This document shows, one piece after another, positions 1-6,169 of a stretch of DNA of 7,630 nucleotides. A program made the position numbers and the translations under genes. Numbering within the stretch: the first letter of the stretch is position 1; every line of letters begins with the position of its first letter. The stretch is from Gammaproteobacteria bacterium. Its GTDB lineage: Bacteria > Pseudomonadota > Gammaproteobacteria > UBA9339. The notes beneath the pieces were generated by a model. That model was given only the letters and a program-made list of their open reading frames with translations. It searched no databases and was not told the origin of the DNA. The DNA is taken from assembly GCA_018814965.1 (NCBI GenBank), contig JAHIYS010000079.1:1-7630 (forward strand), read 5' to 3'.

Positions 1-56
1 AGAGATAATAATAGTGCTTTAGATATAGTACTGAACGAATGATTCTTCAACTCCAT
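1..56 (-). CDS. Start of an unidentified gene, cut by the window edge
   Basis: An open frame begins at an ATG at 56-54 and stays open to the edge, giving about 18 residues that start MELKNHSFSTISKALLLS. A basic stretch followed by ALLLS could be the beginning of a signal peptide or membrane anchor, but too little is visible to say. The codon just before the ATG is a stop, so this is the furthest upstream start. In favour is a well-formed sigma70 promoter about 33 bases upstream. Against is the lack of a well-placed Shine-Dalgarno: the nearest GGAG is about 15 bases from the ATG and sits inside a six-codon upstream frame. Product unknown. Confidence 0.35.
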   Translation of the reverse strand, partial: MELKNHSFSTISKALLLS

Positions 57-88
57 TTAAAGATTTTGTAGCTCCATCACACATGCAT

Positions 89-117
89 ATAATAACCCTT
101 CTAAAACCTTAAGGCAA
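89..117 (-). promoter_or_regulatory. Probable sigma70 promoter for the left-edge gene
   Basis: On the minus strand TTGCCT (117-112) and TATTAT (94-89) are separated by exactly 17 bases. Both boxes are close to consensus. Transcription would start near position 82 and read into the partial gene at 56, leaving a leader of about 26 bases. No experimental evidence is available. Confidence 0.45.
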
Positions 118-276
118 GCTTAAAAATACATGGGGGATAAAAATCGATCTAGCCCTTGGTTTAGAAACATTTGGACCATATCTCAAATAAAAAATGAACT
201 TTTTAGCCAGAACTTAACAATATCTATCTTTATCTTCCTGAAAATACTTTATTTTTTATCATTACCTCAGTCAAAT

Positions 277-307
277 AAATAAGTTAAAAATTACAGTTAA
301 CTCACTT
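277..307 (-). terminator. Possible weak terminator after yicC
   Basis: Reading the minus strand, 307-297 can pair with 287-277 (AAGTGAGTTAA with TTAACTTATTT, two G-U pairs) around a 9-base loop, starting about 29 bases beyond the yicC stop. The stem is AT-rich and the U-rich part lies mostly inside its 3' arm, so termination would be weak. It is the best candidate I see downstream of yicC. Confidence 0.27.
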
Positions 308-335
308 ACAAAACAAAACCAAATAAAGTTTTCCA

Positions 336-1199
336 TTAAACTATATTCTGCACCTGTTCCCGCATCTGCTCAATCAACACTTTTAACTCTACAGCTAACT
401 GTGTAATCTCAATATCAACTGATTTAGAGGCCAAAGTATTTGCTTCACGATTTAACTCTTGCATCAAAAAATCTAATCGCTTACCAACTGCACCTTTATC
501 ACTTAATACCCTCAAAACCTCATTAGAATGAGCCTCTAAACGATCAATCTCTTCGGTGACATCTATTTTTTGCGCAAAATAAACTATCTCTTGCTCCAAA
601 CGGGACTGATCCAAACTTGCCACAACCTCTTCTAATCGTTTAACCACCTTTTGCCGTTGATTTATTAAAATTTGCGGCATTTTATTTTTCACCTTACCAA
701 CTATAACCAGCATCTCACGCAGTTTTTCTTTAAGCAATTTATCTAATACCGCTCCTTCTCGCTCACGAGTAGAGATTAATTCCGCAAAAGTTTTTCCAAA
801 CAAATTTAAAACCATTTCTTGCGCTAAAGTTAGATCCACTTCAGGGTTTTGTAAAACCCTCGGCCAAGACAAAATCTTCATAGGATCAATAGTAGACATA
901 GGCAAATAACCTTTTATTTCTGTAACAACATCTACTAATTTTCTTACCAAAGGAGTATTTAATACAAAACTTTCCTCCCCCTGTTCGCTCGAATTAAATC
1001 TCAAACTACAATCAACACGCCCACGATGCAGCTGCTGCTGTAATTGCAGTCTAAGACTAGACTCTAGAGGGCGAAAGATCTCAGGGATTTTAAACACACA
1101 ATCAAAATAGCGATGATTAACGACTCGAATCTCCCAAGAAGCCGTTCCCCAATCACCTTGATCAGAACATCTTGCAAATGTAGTCATACTTTGGATCAT
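336..1199 (-). CDS. yicC: YicC family endoribonuclease
   Basis: The product is 287 residues, the same length as E. coli YicC, and is collinear with it throughout. The N-terminus MIQSMTTFAR matches MIRSMTAYAR, and the C-terminal part carries the family hallmarks RLDFLMQELNREANTLASKS (about 242-261) and ELKVLIEQMREQVQNI at the end. An EIDRLEAH segment lies near 217-224. The N-terminal YicC domain and the C-terminal DUF1732 domain are both complete. Family members are described as cytoplasmic endoribonucleases involved in RNA turnover. The start is supported by AGGTG at 1209-1205, five bases before the ATG. The gene diverges from rph, another RNA-processing gene, a pairing common in gammaproteobacteria. 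No gmk gene follows it in this window. Confidence 0.95.
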   Translation of the reverse strand: MIQSMTTFARCSDQGDWGTASWEIRVVNHRYFDCVFKIPEIFRPLESSLRLQLQQQLHRGRVDCSLRFNSSEQGEESFVLNTPLVRKLVDVVTEIKGYLPMSTIDPMKILSWPRVLQNPEVDLTLAQEMVLNLFGKTFAELISTREREGAVLDKLLKEKLREMLVIVGKVKNKMPQILINQRQKVVKRLEEVVASLDQSRLEQEIVYFAQKIDVTEEIDRLEAHSNEVLRVLSDKGAVGKRLDFLMQELNREANTLASKSVDIEITQLAVELKVLIEQMREQVQNIV

Positions 1200-1233
1200 A
1201 TTTACACCTTTTTATATCCTTTAAGAAATTTTA

Positions 1234-1279
1234 GGGTAAAATATACCCCAATATAGCTAATACCCAGAAAATAACACAA
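1234..1279 (-). promoter_or_regulatory. Probable yicC promoter with a hairpin at the start site
   Basis: On the minus strand TTGTGT (1279-1274) and TATATT (1255-1250) are 18 bases apart, placing the start near 1243 and a leader of about 44 bases before yicC. The inverted repeat GGGTA-AAATA-TACCC (1234-1248, five-base loop) overlaps the predicted start point, and a third copy, TACCC, lies at 1261-1265 in the spacer. The repeat could be a short leader hairpin or a protein site. The promoter is plausible; the function of the repeat is inference. Confidence 0.38.
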
Positions 1280-1290
1280 CGCTGCATAAC

Positions 1291-1371
1291 AAGAGGAGAG
1301 ATAAAATATAAAATCATAGGGGAGAGTTAATATCTCATATGTTACTGTCCCTAAAATAAATCAATCCTCTT
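1291..1371. other. Nested complementary segments between yicC and rph
   Basis: Three nested pairings bracket one another in plus-strand reading. AAGAGGA (1291-1297) can pair with TCCTCTT (1365-1371), AGGGG (1318-1322) with TCCCT (1348-1352, one G-U), and GAG (1324-1326) with CTC (1334-1336). The two purine-rich blocks, AGAGGAGAGATAAAATAT and AGGGGAGAGTTAATAT, are also imperfect direct repeats 26 bases apart. If the rph transcript begins upstream, this could fold as a leader structure. It may also be chance in a purine-rich stretch. Confidence 0.25.
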
Positions 1372-1473
1372 AAAGCGACATTGGCTACAACTTAATTTAA
1401 CACCTGGGTGCAACTGCCAACTTGAAATTATACAGTAACAACAAAACATAGTTAAGTAATTTACCTTTTTTAC

Positions 1474-1477
1474 GGAG
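1474..1477 (+). promoter_or_regulatory. Ribosome binding site of rph
   Basis: GGAG lies six bases before the ATG at 1484 and fixes the start of rph. No strong promoter is evident just upstream. TTGAAA at 1422-1427 and CATAGT at 1447-1452 are the closest pair, but they are 19 bases apart. Confidence 0.75.
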
Positions 1478-1483
1478 AAAATT

Positions 1484-2203
1484 ATGCGCCTCGATAATCG
1501 TGCTTTTAATGAAATACGTGAAATAAAAATCACCCGCAACTACACCAAACATGCCGAGGGATCTGTGCTTGTAGAATTTGGGGATACCAAAGTACTTTGC
1601 ACCGCCTCTGTAGCAAGCGGGGTACCACGATTTCTTAAAGATAGCGGTCAAGGATGGTTAACCGCTGAATATGGCATGCTACCACGCTCTACTAACACCC
1701 GCATGGACCGAGAGGCTGCTCGTGGTCGACAGGTAGGGCGCACTCAAGAGATACAGAGACTTATTGGACGATCTCTTCGCTCTGTAGTTGATCTTAAAGC
1801 AATCGGTGAAAATACCATTACTATTGATTGCGATGTGATTCAAGCTGATGGTGGGACCCGTACCGCAGCCATTACTGGCGCATGTATTGCCTTAGCTGAT
1901 GCTCTAACTTATTTACAACAAAAACTAAAGCTAAGTAAAAGTCCATTAAAACAACTTGTAGCCGCAATCTCTGCTGGTATTTATAAAAATAACTTCATGG
2001 TAGATATAGACTATGAAGAAGATCGTAATGCAGACACAGATATGAATGTTGTCATGACTGAAGATGGTAATTTTATTGAAATTCAGGGAACAGCAGAACA
2101 TAATACTTTTTCGCAAACCGAATTGATTTCATTACTCGATCTAACTAAAGTCGCTTTACAAGAATTATTTGAAAAACAAAGAGAGTGCTTACGCAAAGAA
2201 TAA
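1484..2203 (+). CDS. rph: Ribonuclease PH
   Basis: This cytoplasmic, phosphate-dependent 3'-to-5' exoribonuclease trims tRNA precursors at the CCA end, releasing nucleoside diphosphates. The 239-residue product matches the full length of E. coli RNase PH (238), with a single RNase PH fold and a strongly conserved N-terminal half (HAEGSVLVEFGDTKVLCTAS, residues 23-42). The phosphate-binding arginines appear as R86 (GRTQEIQR) and R126 (GGTRT). The catalytic aspartates D180 and D186 lie in EEDRNADTDMNVVMTEDG, so the enzyme looks active. One small departure is valine at position 84, where E. coli has glycine (GGRT). The start follows a good Shine-Dalgarno. The gene diverges from yicC and converges on the ABC exporter. 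The neighbour often found after rph (rdgB or pyrE) is absent. Confidence 0.97.
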   Translation: MRLDNRAFNEIREIKITRNYTKHAEGSVLVEFGDTKVLCTASVASGVPRFLKDSGQGWLTAEYGMLPRSTNTRMDREAARGRQVGRTQEIQRLIGRSLRSVVDLKAIGENTITIDCDVIQADGGTRTAAITGACIALADALTYLQQKLKLSKSPLKQLVAAISAGIYKNNFMVDIDYEEDRNADTDMNVVMTEDGNFIEIQGTAEHNTFSQTELISLLDLTKVALQELFEKQRECLRKE

Positions 2204-2478
2204 AACCATTATAGCTATAGATCAATTATAAACACCAATAAAATGGTTGCTGATAAAATAAATGATTTATCTAAAAATTTAAAAATCCGTAGAACCATCA
2301 GCTAAAAAATAGAAGGATATTTTAAAACGAAGATATAAAACAAGAACTATCAAGCCCTGTCACTTAATTTAAAAATAACCAAAAAAGCAAAAACTTTCCG
2401 GTTACAACAGGCGCTTAAATATAACAACCAAACTAAACACCAAAAATATTCCAGATAACGCAAAATCTAAAACTCTAA
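2204..2478. other. Convergent intergenic region, no gene seen
   Basis: This AT-rich gap lies between the ends of rph and the exporter operon. It holds the perfect palindrome TATAGCTATA (2210-2219) and the perfect palindrome ATAAAT-G-ATTTAT in the 2256-2268 stretch. GCTGAT and ATCAGC repeats flank a 40-base AT-rich stretch. None is followed by a U-run on the plus strand, so no canonical rph terminator was found. The longest plus-strand frame from an ATG is 20 codons (2243-2305), without a ribosome binding site or a double-glycine leader. Confidence 0.5.
2371..2401 (-). terminator. Possible terminator of the exporter operon
   Basis: Reading the minus strand, CCGGAAAG (2401-2394) can pair with TTTTTTGG (2386-2379), including three G-U pairs, around a seven-base loop. 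TTATTTTT (2378-2371) follows. The hairpin lies about 78 bases past the ABC stop codon. The reliance on G-U pairs makes it a moderate candidate only. Confidence 0.3.
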
Positions 2479-4617
2479 CTACTGCAATTCTGTAATATAA
2501 CCATCCTCTTTTTCCATTTGCTCTCTAATCATCTCTTCCAAATCTATTACTCTATCTGCAATAAGCACAGTTTCTTTACGATGAGCAACAATGATACGCG
2601 TGATACCAATATTTTTTACATGATGATTAATAATTTTTTCATTATTAGTATCTAAGTGACTAGTAGCTTCATCCAAGAAAAGGATCTTAGGCTGAGAATA
2701 AAGTGCTCTAGCAAGCAAAACCCTCTGCTTTTGGCCTCCAGATAAAGTACTACCCATATCACCAACAAGCGACTGATAAGCCATCGGCATACGAATAATA
2801 TCTTCATGAATTGCTGCGATCATGGCACAGGCATAGATCCGATCAAAATCAGGCTTAGGATCAAAGAAACAAATATTTTCTGCAATCGATCCGCTTAAAA
2901 GGACATCGTCCTGCATCACTGCCGCGATTTGGGAACGATAATCTTTTAAACTCATTTTATTAATGTCTACACCATCAATAAAAACATCTCCTGAAGATGG
3001 AGCAAGAAGGCGCAACAACACTTTCATTAAAGTTGTTTTCCCACACCCTGATTGACCAACGATAGCTACTGACTCCCCCGCCTTTATTTCAAAATTTATG
3101 TTTTTGAAAACATATGGATCCTGCTCCGAATATTTAAAAGCAAGGTTATTAACTCTGACTCCACCCTGAATAATCTTTTGCGAAAGCATATCACCCTTGA
3201 TATCTTTTTCTGGCTCGGTCAAGGCAATATCTGCTACGCGCTCTAATTGCACACTAATCAACCTATACTCAACCACCTTGTCCACCATAGCCTGTGCTTT
3301 GCTTGTGAATTGCCCGCTATAAGAGATATAGGCAAATAACATACCAAGACTAAGCTCACGATTCATAACAGCAGTGGCACCCAACACTATTACGATTATA
3401 GCTTCAGACCCAAAAATAATATGATTGAGAATCTTATAAATTAAACTATACTTACTAATCCTAATCCCACTATTTAATTTGTCAGCATAACAATTTTGCC
3501 AAAGATTTTCTCTCTGCGACTCTTTACCAAAAATCTTTAAAGGCAAGATTGCTCTAATACTTTCCATAAAGATTGAATTCTCTTTAGCTCCAATAACCAG
3601 ATTCTCTTGACTTAAACGTTTAAATGTTGAATAAAATACCACTCTTAATAAGATATAAAGTAATAAAGCAGTAAAAACTATGAAACTCAAGCTGTAACTA
3701 TAAAACAACATTATAACCAAAGTAACAATAGTCATGAAGCCGTCAATTATCCCCTCGATAAAATCTGTACTTATTTTTTGTTGAATTGCACCTATCGATC
3801 CAAAACGGGAAACAATATCTCCCATGTGGCGCTTTTCAAAAAAATCCATAGGAAGCTTCAATAGATGATGATTTAAATTAGAGGTTAACTGAATGTTTAG
3901 AGTACTCCCCATAAACAAAACGATCCAAGTACGCGCATACTCTGTAGACACCTCAATAACCTTTAACAAAGCAAAACCAATTGCCAACACATAAAGCAGA
4001 GGAAAATCATTGGTGACAATTACCTGATCGGTAACTAGCTGCATAAACTGGGTACTAACTATAGCAAAAACTTCTAAAGCTAAAGAAAGCAAAATAATCT
4101 GCACCAAGGGCTTCTTAATCCCTTGAACCGAATGCCATAAATCCGATAAGGATAATTTAGTTTTGTCTTTTTTCTTGGAGAAGTCTTTAGCAGGAGTAAG
4201 CTCCATTGCTACCCCAGTAAAATGCTTAGAAACCTCTGACATCTTATACTTAATAACCCCAACAGCTGGATCATGAATAGTTACATTATTACCACTTACC
4301 TTCTTTAAAACCACAAAGTGATCTAAATCCCAATGCAAAATACAAGGGGTCTTCAAATGTTTTAGATCCTGTAACTCTAGCTTTACCGCCCTACTTAGCA
4401 AATGAAACTTTCTTCCAAGATCAATTAAATCCTGAAGTCGACTCCCTTTAAGAGATATTGAATATTGCCGACGCAAAGTTAATAGATCTGTTTCATAACC
4501 ATAGTAACTTGCTATCATTGCCAAACAAGCAAGACCACATTCAGCGACCTCGGTTTGCAACATCATCGGTAATTTTTTACCGAAAGAAAAATTCAAAAGT
4601 TTTGCGATCTCTTTCAT
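2479..4617 (-). CDS. Peptidase-containing ABC exporter (C39 type, CvaB-like)
   Basis: This inner-membrane exporter should cleave a double-glycine leader from a small peptide and drive its secretion with ATP. The 712 residues show the standard order. An N-terminal C39 peptidase (about 14-140) has Q21, C27 (EVAECGLAC), H100 (LDHFVVL) and D116 (HDPAVG), so the catalytic site is intact. A membrane domain follows (about 165-450) with hydrophobic segments near 170-190, 203-221, 286-330 and 394-418. The ATPase domain (about 482-700) has Walker A GQSGCGKTT (521-529), Q-loop Q569, signature LSGGQ (625-629), Walker B ILFLDE (645-650) and H679. All key residues are present. The start overlaps the stop of the HlyD-type gene by ATGA, with GGAG 12 bases upstream, so translation is likely coupled. 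Bacteriocin, microcin or another signalling peptide could be the cargo; no precursor is visible in the window. Confidence 0.93.
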   Translation of the reverse strand: MKEIAKLLNFSFGKKLPMMLQTEVAECGLACLAMIASYYGYETDLLTLRRQYSISLKGSRLQDLIDLGRKFHLLSRAVKLELQDLKHLKTPCILHWDLDHFVVLKKVSGNNVTIHDPAVGVIKYKMSEVSKHFTGVAMELTPAKDFSKKKDKTKLSLSDLWHSVQGIKKPLVQIILLSLALEVFAIVSTQFMQLVTDQVIVTNDFPLLYVLAIGFALLKVIEVSTEYARTWIVLFMGSTLNIQLTSNLNHHLLKLPMDFFEKRHMGDIVSRFGSIGAIQQKISTDFIEGIIDGFMTIVTLVIMLFYSYSLSFIVFTALLLYILLRVVFYSTFKRLSQENLVIGAKENSIFMESIRAILPLKIFGKESQRENLWQNCYADKLNSGIRISKYSLIYKILNHIIFGSEAIIVIVLGATAVMNRELSLGMLFAYISYSGQFTSKAQAMVDKVVEYRLISVQLERVADIALTEPEKDIKGDMLSQKIIQGGVRVNNLAFKYSEQDPYVFKNINFEIKAGESVAIVGQSGCGKTTLMKVLLRLLAPSSGDVFIDGVDINKMSLKDYRSQIAAVMQDDVLLSGSIAENICFFDPKPDFDRIYACAMIAAIHEDIIRMPMAYQSLVGDMGSTLSGGQKQRVLLARALYSQPKILFLDEATSHLDTNNEKIINHHVKNIGITRIIVAHRKETVLIADRVIDLEEMIREQMEKEDGYITELQ

Positions 4618-5726
4618 TGTGAAATTAAGCTCCCTCTGAGGCTATAAATAGGCTCCAAAATCAACTGCCAAATGCGTCGCTTGTCACCAAGCATATCCCC
4701 TTTAAGCGTCATACCTGGAGTTAAAGGATAGGGCTTACCATATACATTTACTGTTTGCTGTTTAAGATTAACAATAACCCGGTAAAAAGGATCATTAGAG
4801 GCATAAGGATTTTTTTGATCGACACTAGTAATCAATAAATCGACATCTTTAGGAAACAATATACTCTTATCAATACTATCTACAGAGCCATCATATAAAC
4901 CAAAACTTTGATAAGGATAAGCATCATATTTTAATAAAACCTTCTGCCCAACCTTTACAAAACCAATTGCATTGGTATGAACAAATAACATTGCTTGAAG
5001 TTCAGCCCCACTAGGAATAATCGATGCCAAAAGCTTGTCTGCAACCACACGGTCTCCTGTCCTAGCAACTAGTGTTGATACCATCCCATCAGCCGACGCG
5101 CGGATAGCATAATCCCCAGCACCTTTTGCATTAACTAAATCTTGTTCTGTTCTATGCAAAGCAAACTCAACATCTAAATGCTCTTGATAAAGCCTTTGAT
5201 ACTCCGCTTCAGAAATGACTTTCTGATCCAACAGCGTCTTGTAACGCTCAATATTTTTCCCAGACATTGCAACTTTGTTCTTTTGTAAAGCAAGCTGTTT
5301 TTCTAATAACTCTACCTGTTGCGCAACAGCTCCCTGCCCAGACAAAGTCTCTTGCTCAGTAGAAATAAGATAAAGTAACTGCCCTTGAACAATTTTATCT
5401 CCCTGCTCAACATATCGGTTGGCAACAATGCCAGGGGTTTTTGCATAAACATGGGCCATCCCTTTGTTAGGAATCAATATGCCACTAACCTCTTGATGCT
5501 TTGAATATTCGCCAAAATATATAAAGAAACCCAATGTCAACGCAACAAGAAAAGCACCAAGGGTCCAAATTGAAAAAGATATGGGAGTAATTATAATATT
5601 TTTACCAAAATGACTTCCCTTTCTTTGTTGCAACACCTCTTCCCTAAATAAAGGGATCTCTTTTTTTTCCTCTTGAGGATCATCGCTAGTTGCTGCTTCG
5701 TTTTCTTTTTCGCTTGTCATAATCAT
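4614..5726 (-). CDS. HlyD-family membrane fusion protein (CvaA-like)
   Basis: This is the periplasmic adaptor that links the ABC exporter to a TolC-type channel. The 370 residues comprise a cytoplasmic N-terminus of about 48, rich in Glu and Lys, and one membrane segment (about 49-71, ISFSIWTLGAFLVALTLGFF). Next comes the first half of a lipoyl-like domain (about 78-125, with AKTPGIVANRYVEQGDKIVQGQLL), then a helical hairpin (about 130-200). The second lipoyl half follows (about 205-240, IRASADGMVSTLVARTGDRV), and then a beta-barrel ending in LTPGMTLKGDMLGDKRRIWQLILEPI, a typical HlyD/CvaA tail. The helical hairpin is short, as in CvaA-like rather than HlyA-type adaptors. Start choice is uncertain: M1 (5726) and M3 (5720) are both possible and neither has a good Shine-Dalgarno. 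It is first in the operon and overlaps the ABC gene by four bases. Confidence 0.92.
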   Translation of the reverse strand: MIMTSEKENEAATSDDPQEEKKEIPLFREEVLQQRKGSHFGKNIIITPISFSIWTLGAFLVALTLGFFIYFGEYSKHQEVSGILIPNKGMAHVYAKTPGIVANRYVEQGDKIVQGQLLYLISTEQETLSGQGAVAQQVELLEKQLALQKNKVAMSGKNIERYKTLLDQKVISEAEYQRLYQEHLDVEFALHRTEQDLVNAKGAGDYAIRASADGMVSTLVARTGDRVVADKLLASIIPSGAELQAMLFVHTNAIGFVKVGQKVLLKYDAYPYQSFGLYDGSVDSIDKSILFPKDVDLLITSVDQKNPYASNDPFYRVIVNLKQQTVNVYGKPYPLTPGMTLKGDMLGDKRRIWQLILEPIYSLRGSLISQ

Positions 5727-5748
5727 TTCATGAGTAATAAGTTATAAA

Positions 5749-5757
5749 ATTATAGCA
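5749..5757 (-). promoter_or_regulatory. Extended -10 promoter for the exporter operon
   Basis: TGCTATAAT on the minus strand (5757-5749) is a perfect extended -10 element. The -35 region is poor, as is usual for this promoter class. Transcription would start near 5742, leaving a leader of only about 16 bases before the ATG at 5726. Confidence 0.5.
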
Positions 5758-5845
5758 TATAGAACAATATTTGATAGCCGTGATTATTTTTTTATTGGCC
5801 CCAAGAAACTTTAGCATTATTTAGATTGAACAACTCTCACCAATA

Positions 5846-5861
5846 TTCTATAAATATAGAA
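5846..5861. repeat. 16-bp inverted repeat upstream of the exporter operon
   Basis: TTCTATA-AA-TATAGAA is a perfect dyad with 7-bp arms. It lies about 90 bases upstream of the extended -10 box of the exporter operon and about 80 bases downstream of the 6S RNA end. It has no U-run, so it is not a terminator. A regulator binding site is possible but unproven; short AT-rich dyads also arise by chance. Confidence 0.3.
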
Positions 5862-5943
5862 ACTACAGCCATAGCACAAAACCAAATGGATTTATGTGTT
5901 GTTTTATTTTTGAAGCAGACCCAAGGAATTTAATAATAAAAAA

Positions 5944-6131
5944 GCTCCGCAATACCGCTATAAGACATGTTCTGAACCCAAGTATTTAATATTGGTCAAC
6001 TGTGACGCTCTAAGGCTTCTTAAGCTTACTTTAACATAAGTCTAAGCTTGCAAAAACGTCATCAACCCGACCATACAACCCTATGAGTATCGATTCAAGA
6101 ACAAATATCATACTGGCGCATACTGCAGAGC
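5944..6131 (-). ncRNA. ssrS: 6S RNA
   Basis: 6S RNA binds the sigma70 RNA polymerase holoenzyme, mimicking an open promoter, and alters transcription in stationary phase. The 188-base candidate (E. coli 184) sits directly after zapA on the same strand, the usual place. The ends close as a 12-bp stem (GCUCUGCAGUAU with GUAUUGCGGAGC, G-U pairs allowed), followed by UGUUC/GAACA further in. The 5' bubble strand UGAAUCGAUACUCAUA (positions 35-50 of the RNA) resembles E. coli UGAGCCGAUAUUUCAUA, the template for product RNA. The 3' half keeps AGAAGCCUUA and UUGGGUUCA. The apical hairpin is AAGCUUA (6049-6043) with UAAGCUU (6028-6022), enclosed by UGACG/CGUCA. A run of six U (5943-5938) follows the closing stem. 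The ends are estimated from the stem and promoter to within a few bases. ygfA, the E. coli downstream partner, is absent. Confidence 0.87.
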
Positions 6132-6139
6132 TAGTAAGG

Positions 6140-6169
6140 ATCATACTATATTTAAGCCAAACTTGCCAA
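6140..6169 (-). promoter_or_regulatory. 6S RNA promoter inside the end of zapA
   Basis: TTGGCA (6169-6164) and TATGAT (6145-6140) are 18 bases apart on the minus strand, and the start would fall at about 6132, exactly where the closing stem of 6S RNA begins. The -35 box lies within the last codons of zapA and the -10 box just past its stop. An overlapping TATAGT (6150-6145) could act as an alternative -10 box. Confidence 0.6.

Noticed and set aside
130..282. Plus-strand frame of 50 codons (MGDKNRSSPW...) with a hydrophobic C-terminal part
   Set aside because: No Shine-Dalgarno near the ATG, no promoter seen, no recognisable family, and AT-rich sequence makes Phe/Ile/Leu runs by chance.
272..337. 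Minus-strand frame of 21 codons (MENFIWFCFV...) overlapping the yicC stop
   Set aside because: Stop/start overlap looks like coupling, but the peptide is short and hydrophobic by AT-rich composition, with no family and no further support.
1351..1651. Two minus-strand open frames (62 and 84 codons) overlapping the start of rph
   Set aside because: They lie opposite the strongly conserved 5' part of rph and its control region, resemble no family I know, and have unlikely compositions. They are frame shadows.
2243..2305. Plus-strand frame of 20 codons (MVADKINDLS...) after rph, considered as a peptide cargo
   Set aside because: No double-glycine motif, no ribosome binding site, and too short to be an exported peptide precursor.
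2402..2524. Minus-strand frame overlapping the ABC 3' end that encodes a hydrophobic stretch (ALSGIFLVFSLVVIF)
   Set aside because: No usable start codon before the hydrophobic part, and the ABC protein already ends at a normal place for its family, so a frameshifted extension is not needed.
5727..5943. Search for a double-glycine leader peptide or a ygfA remnant between 6S RNA and the exporter genes
   Set aside because: All six frames give only frames of about 15 codons or fewer from ATG starts; nothing resembles a leader peptide or ygfA.
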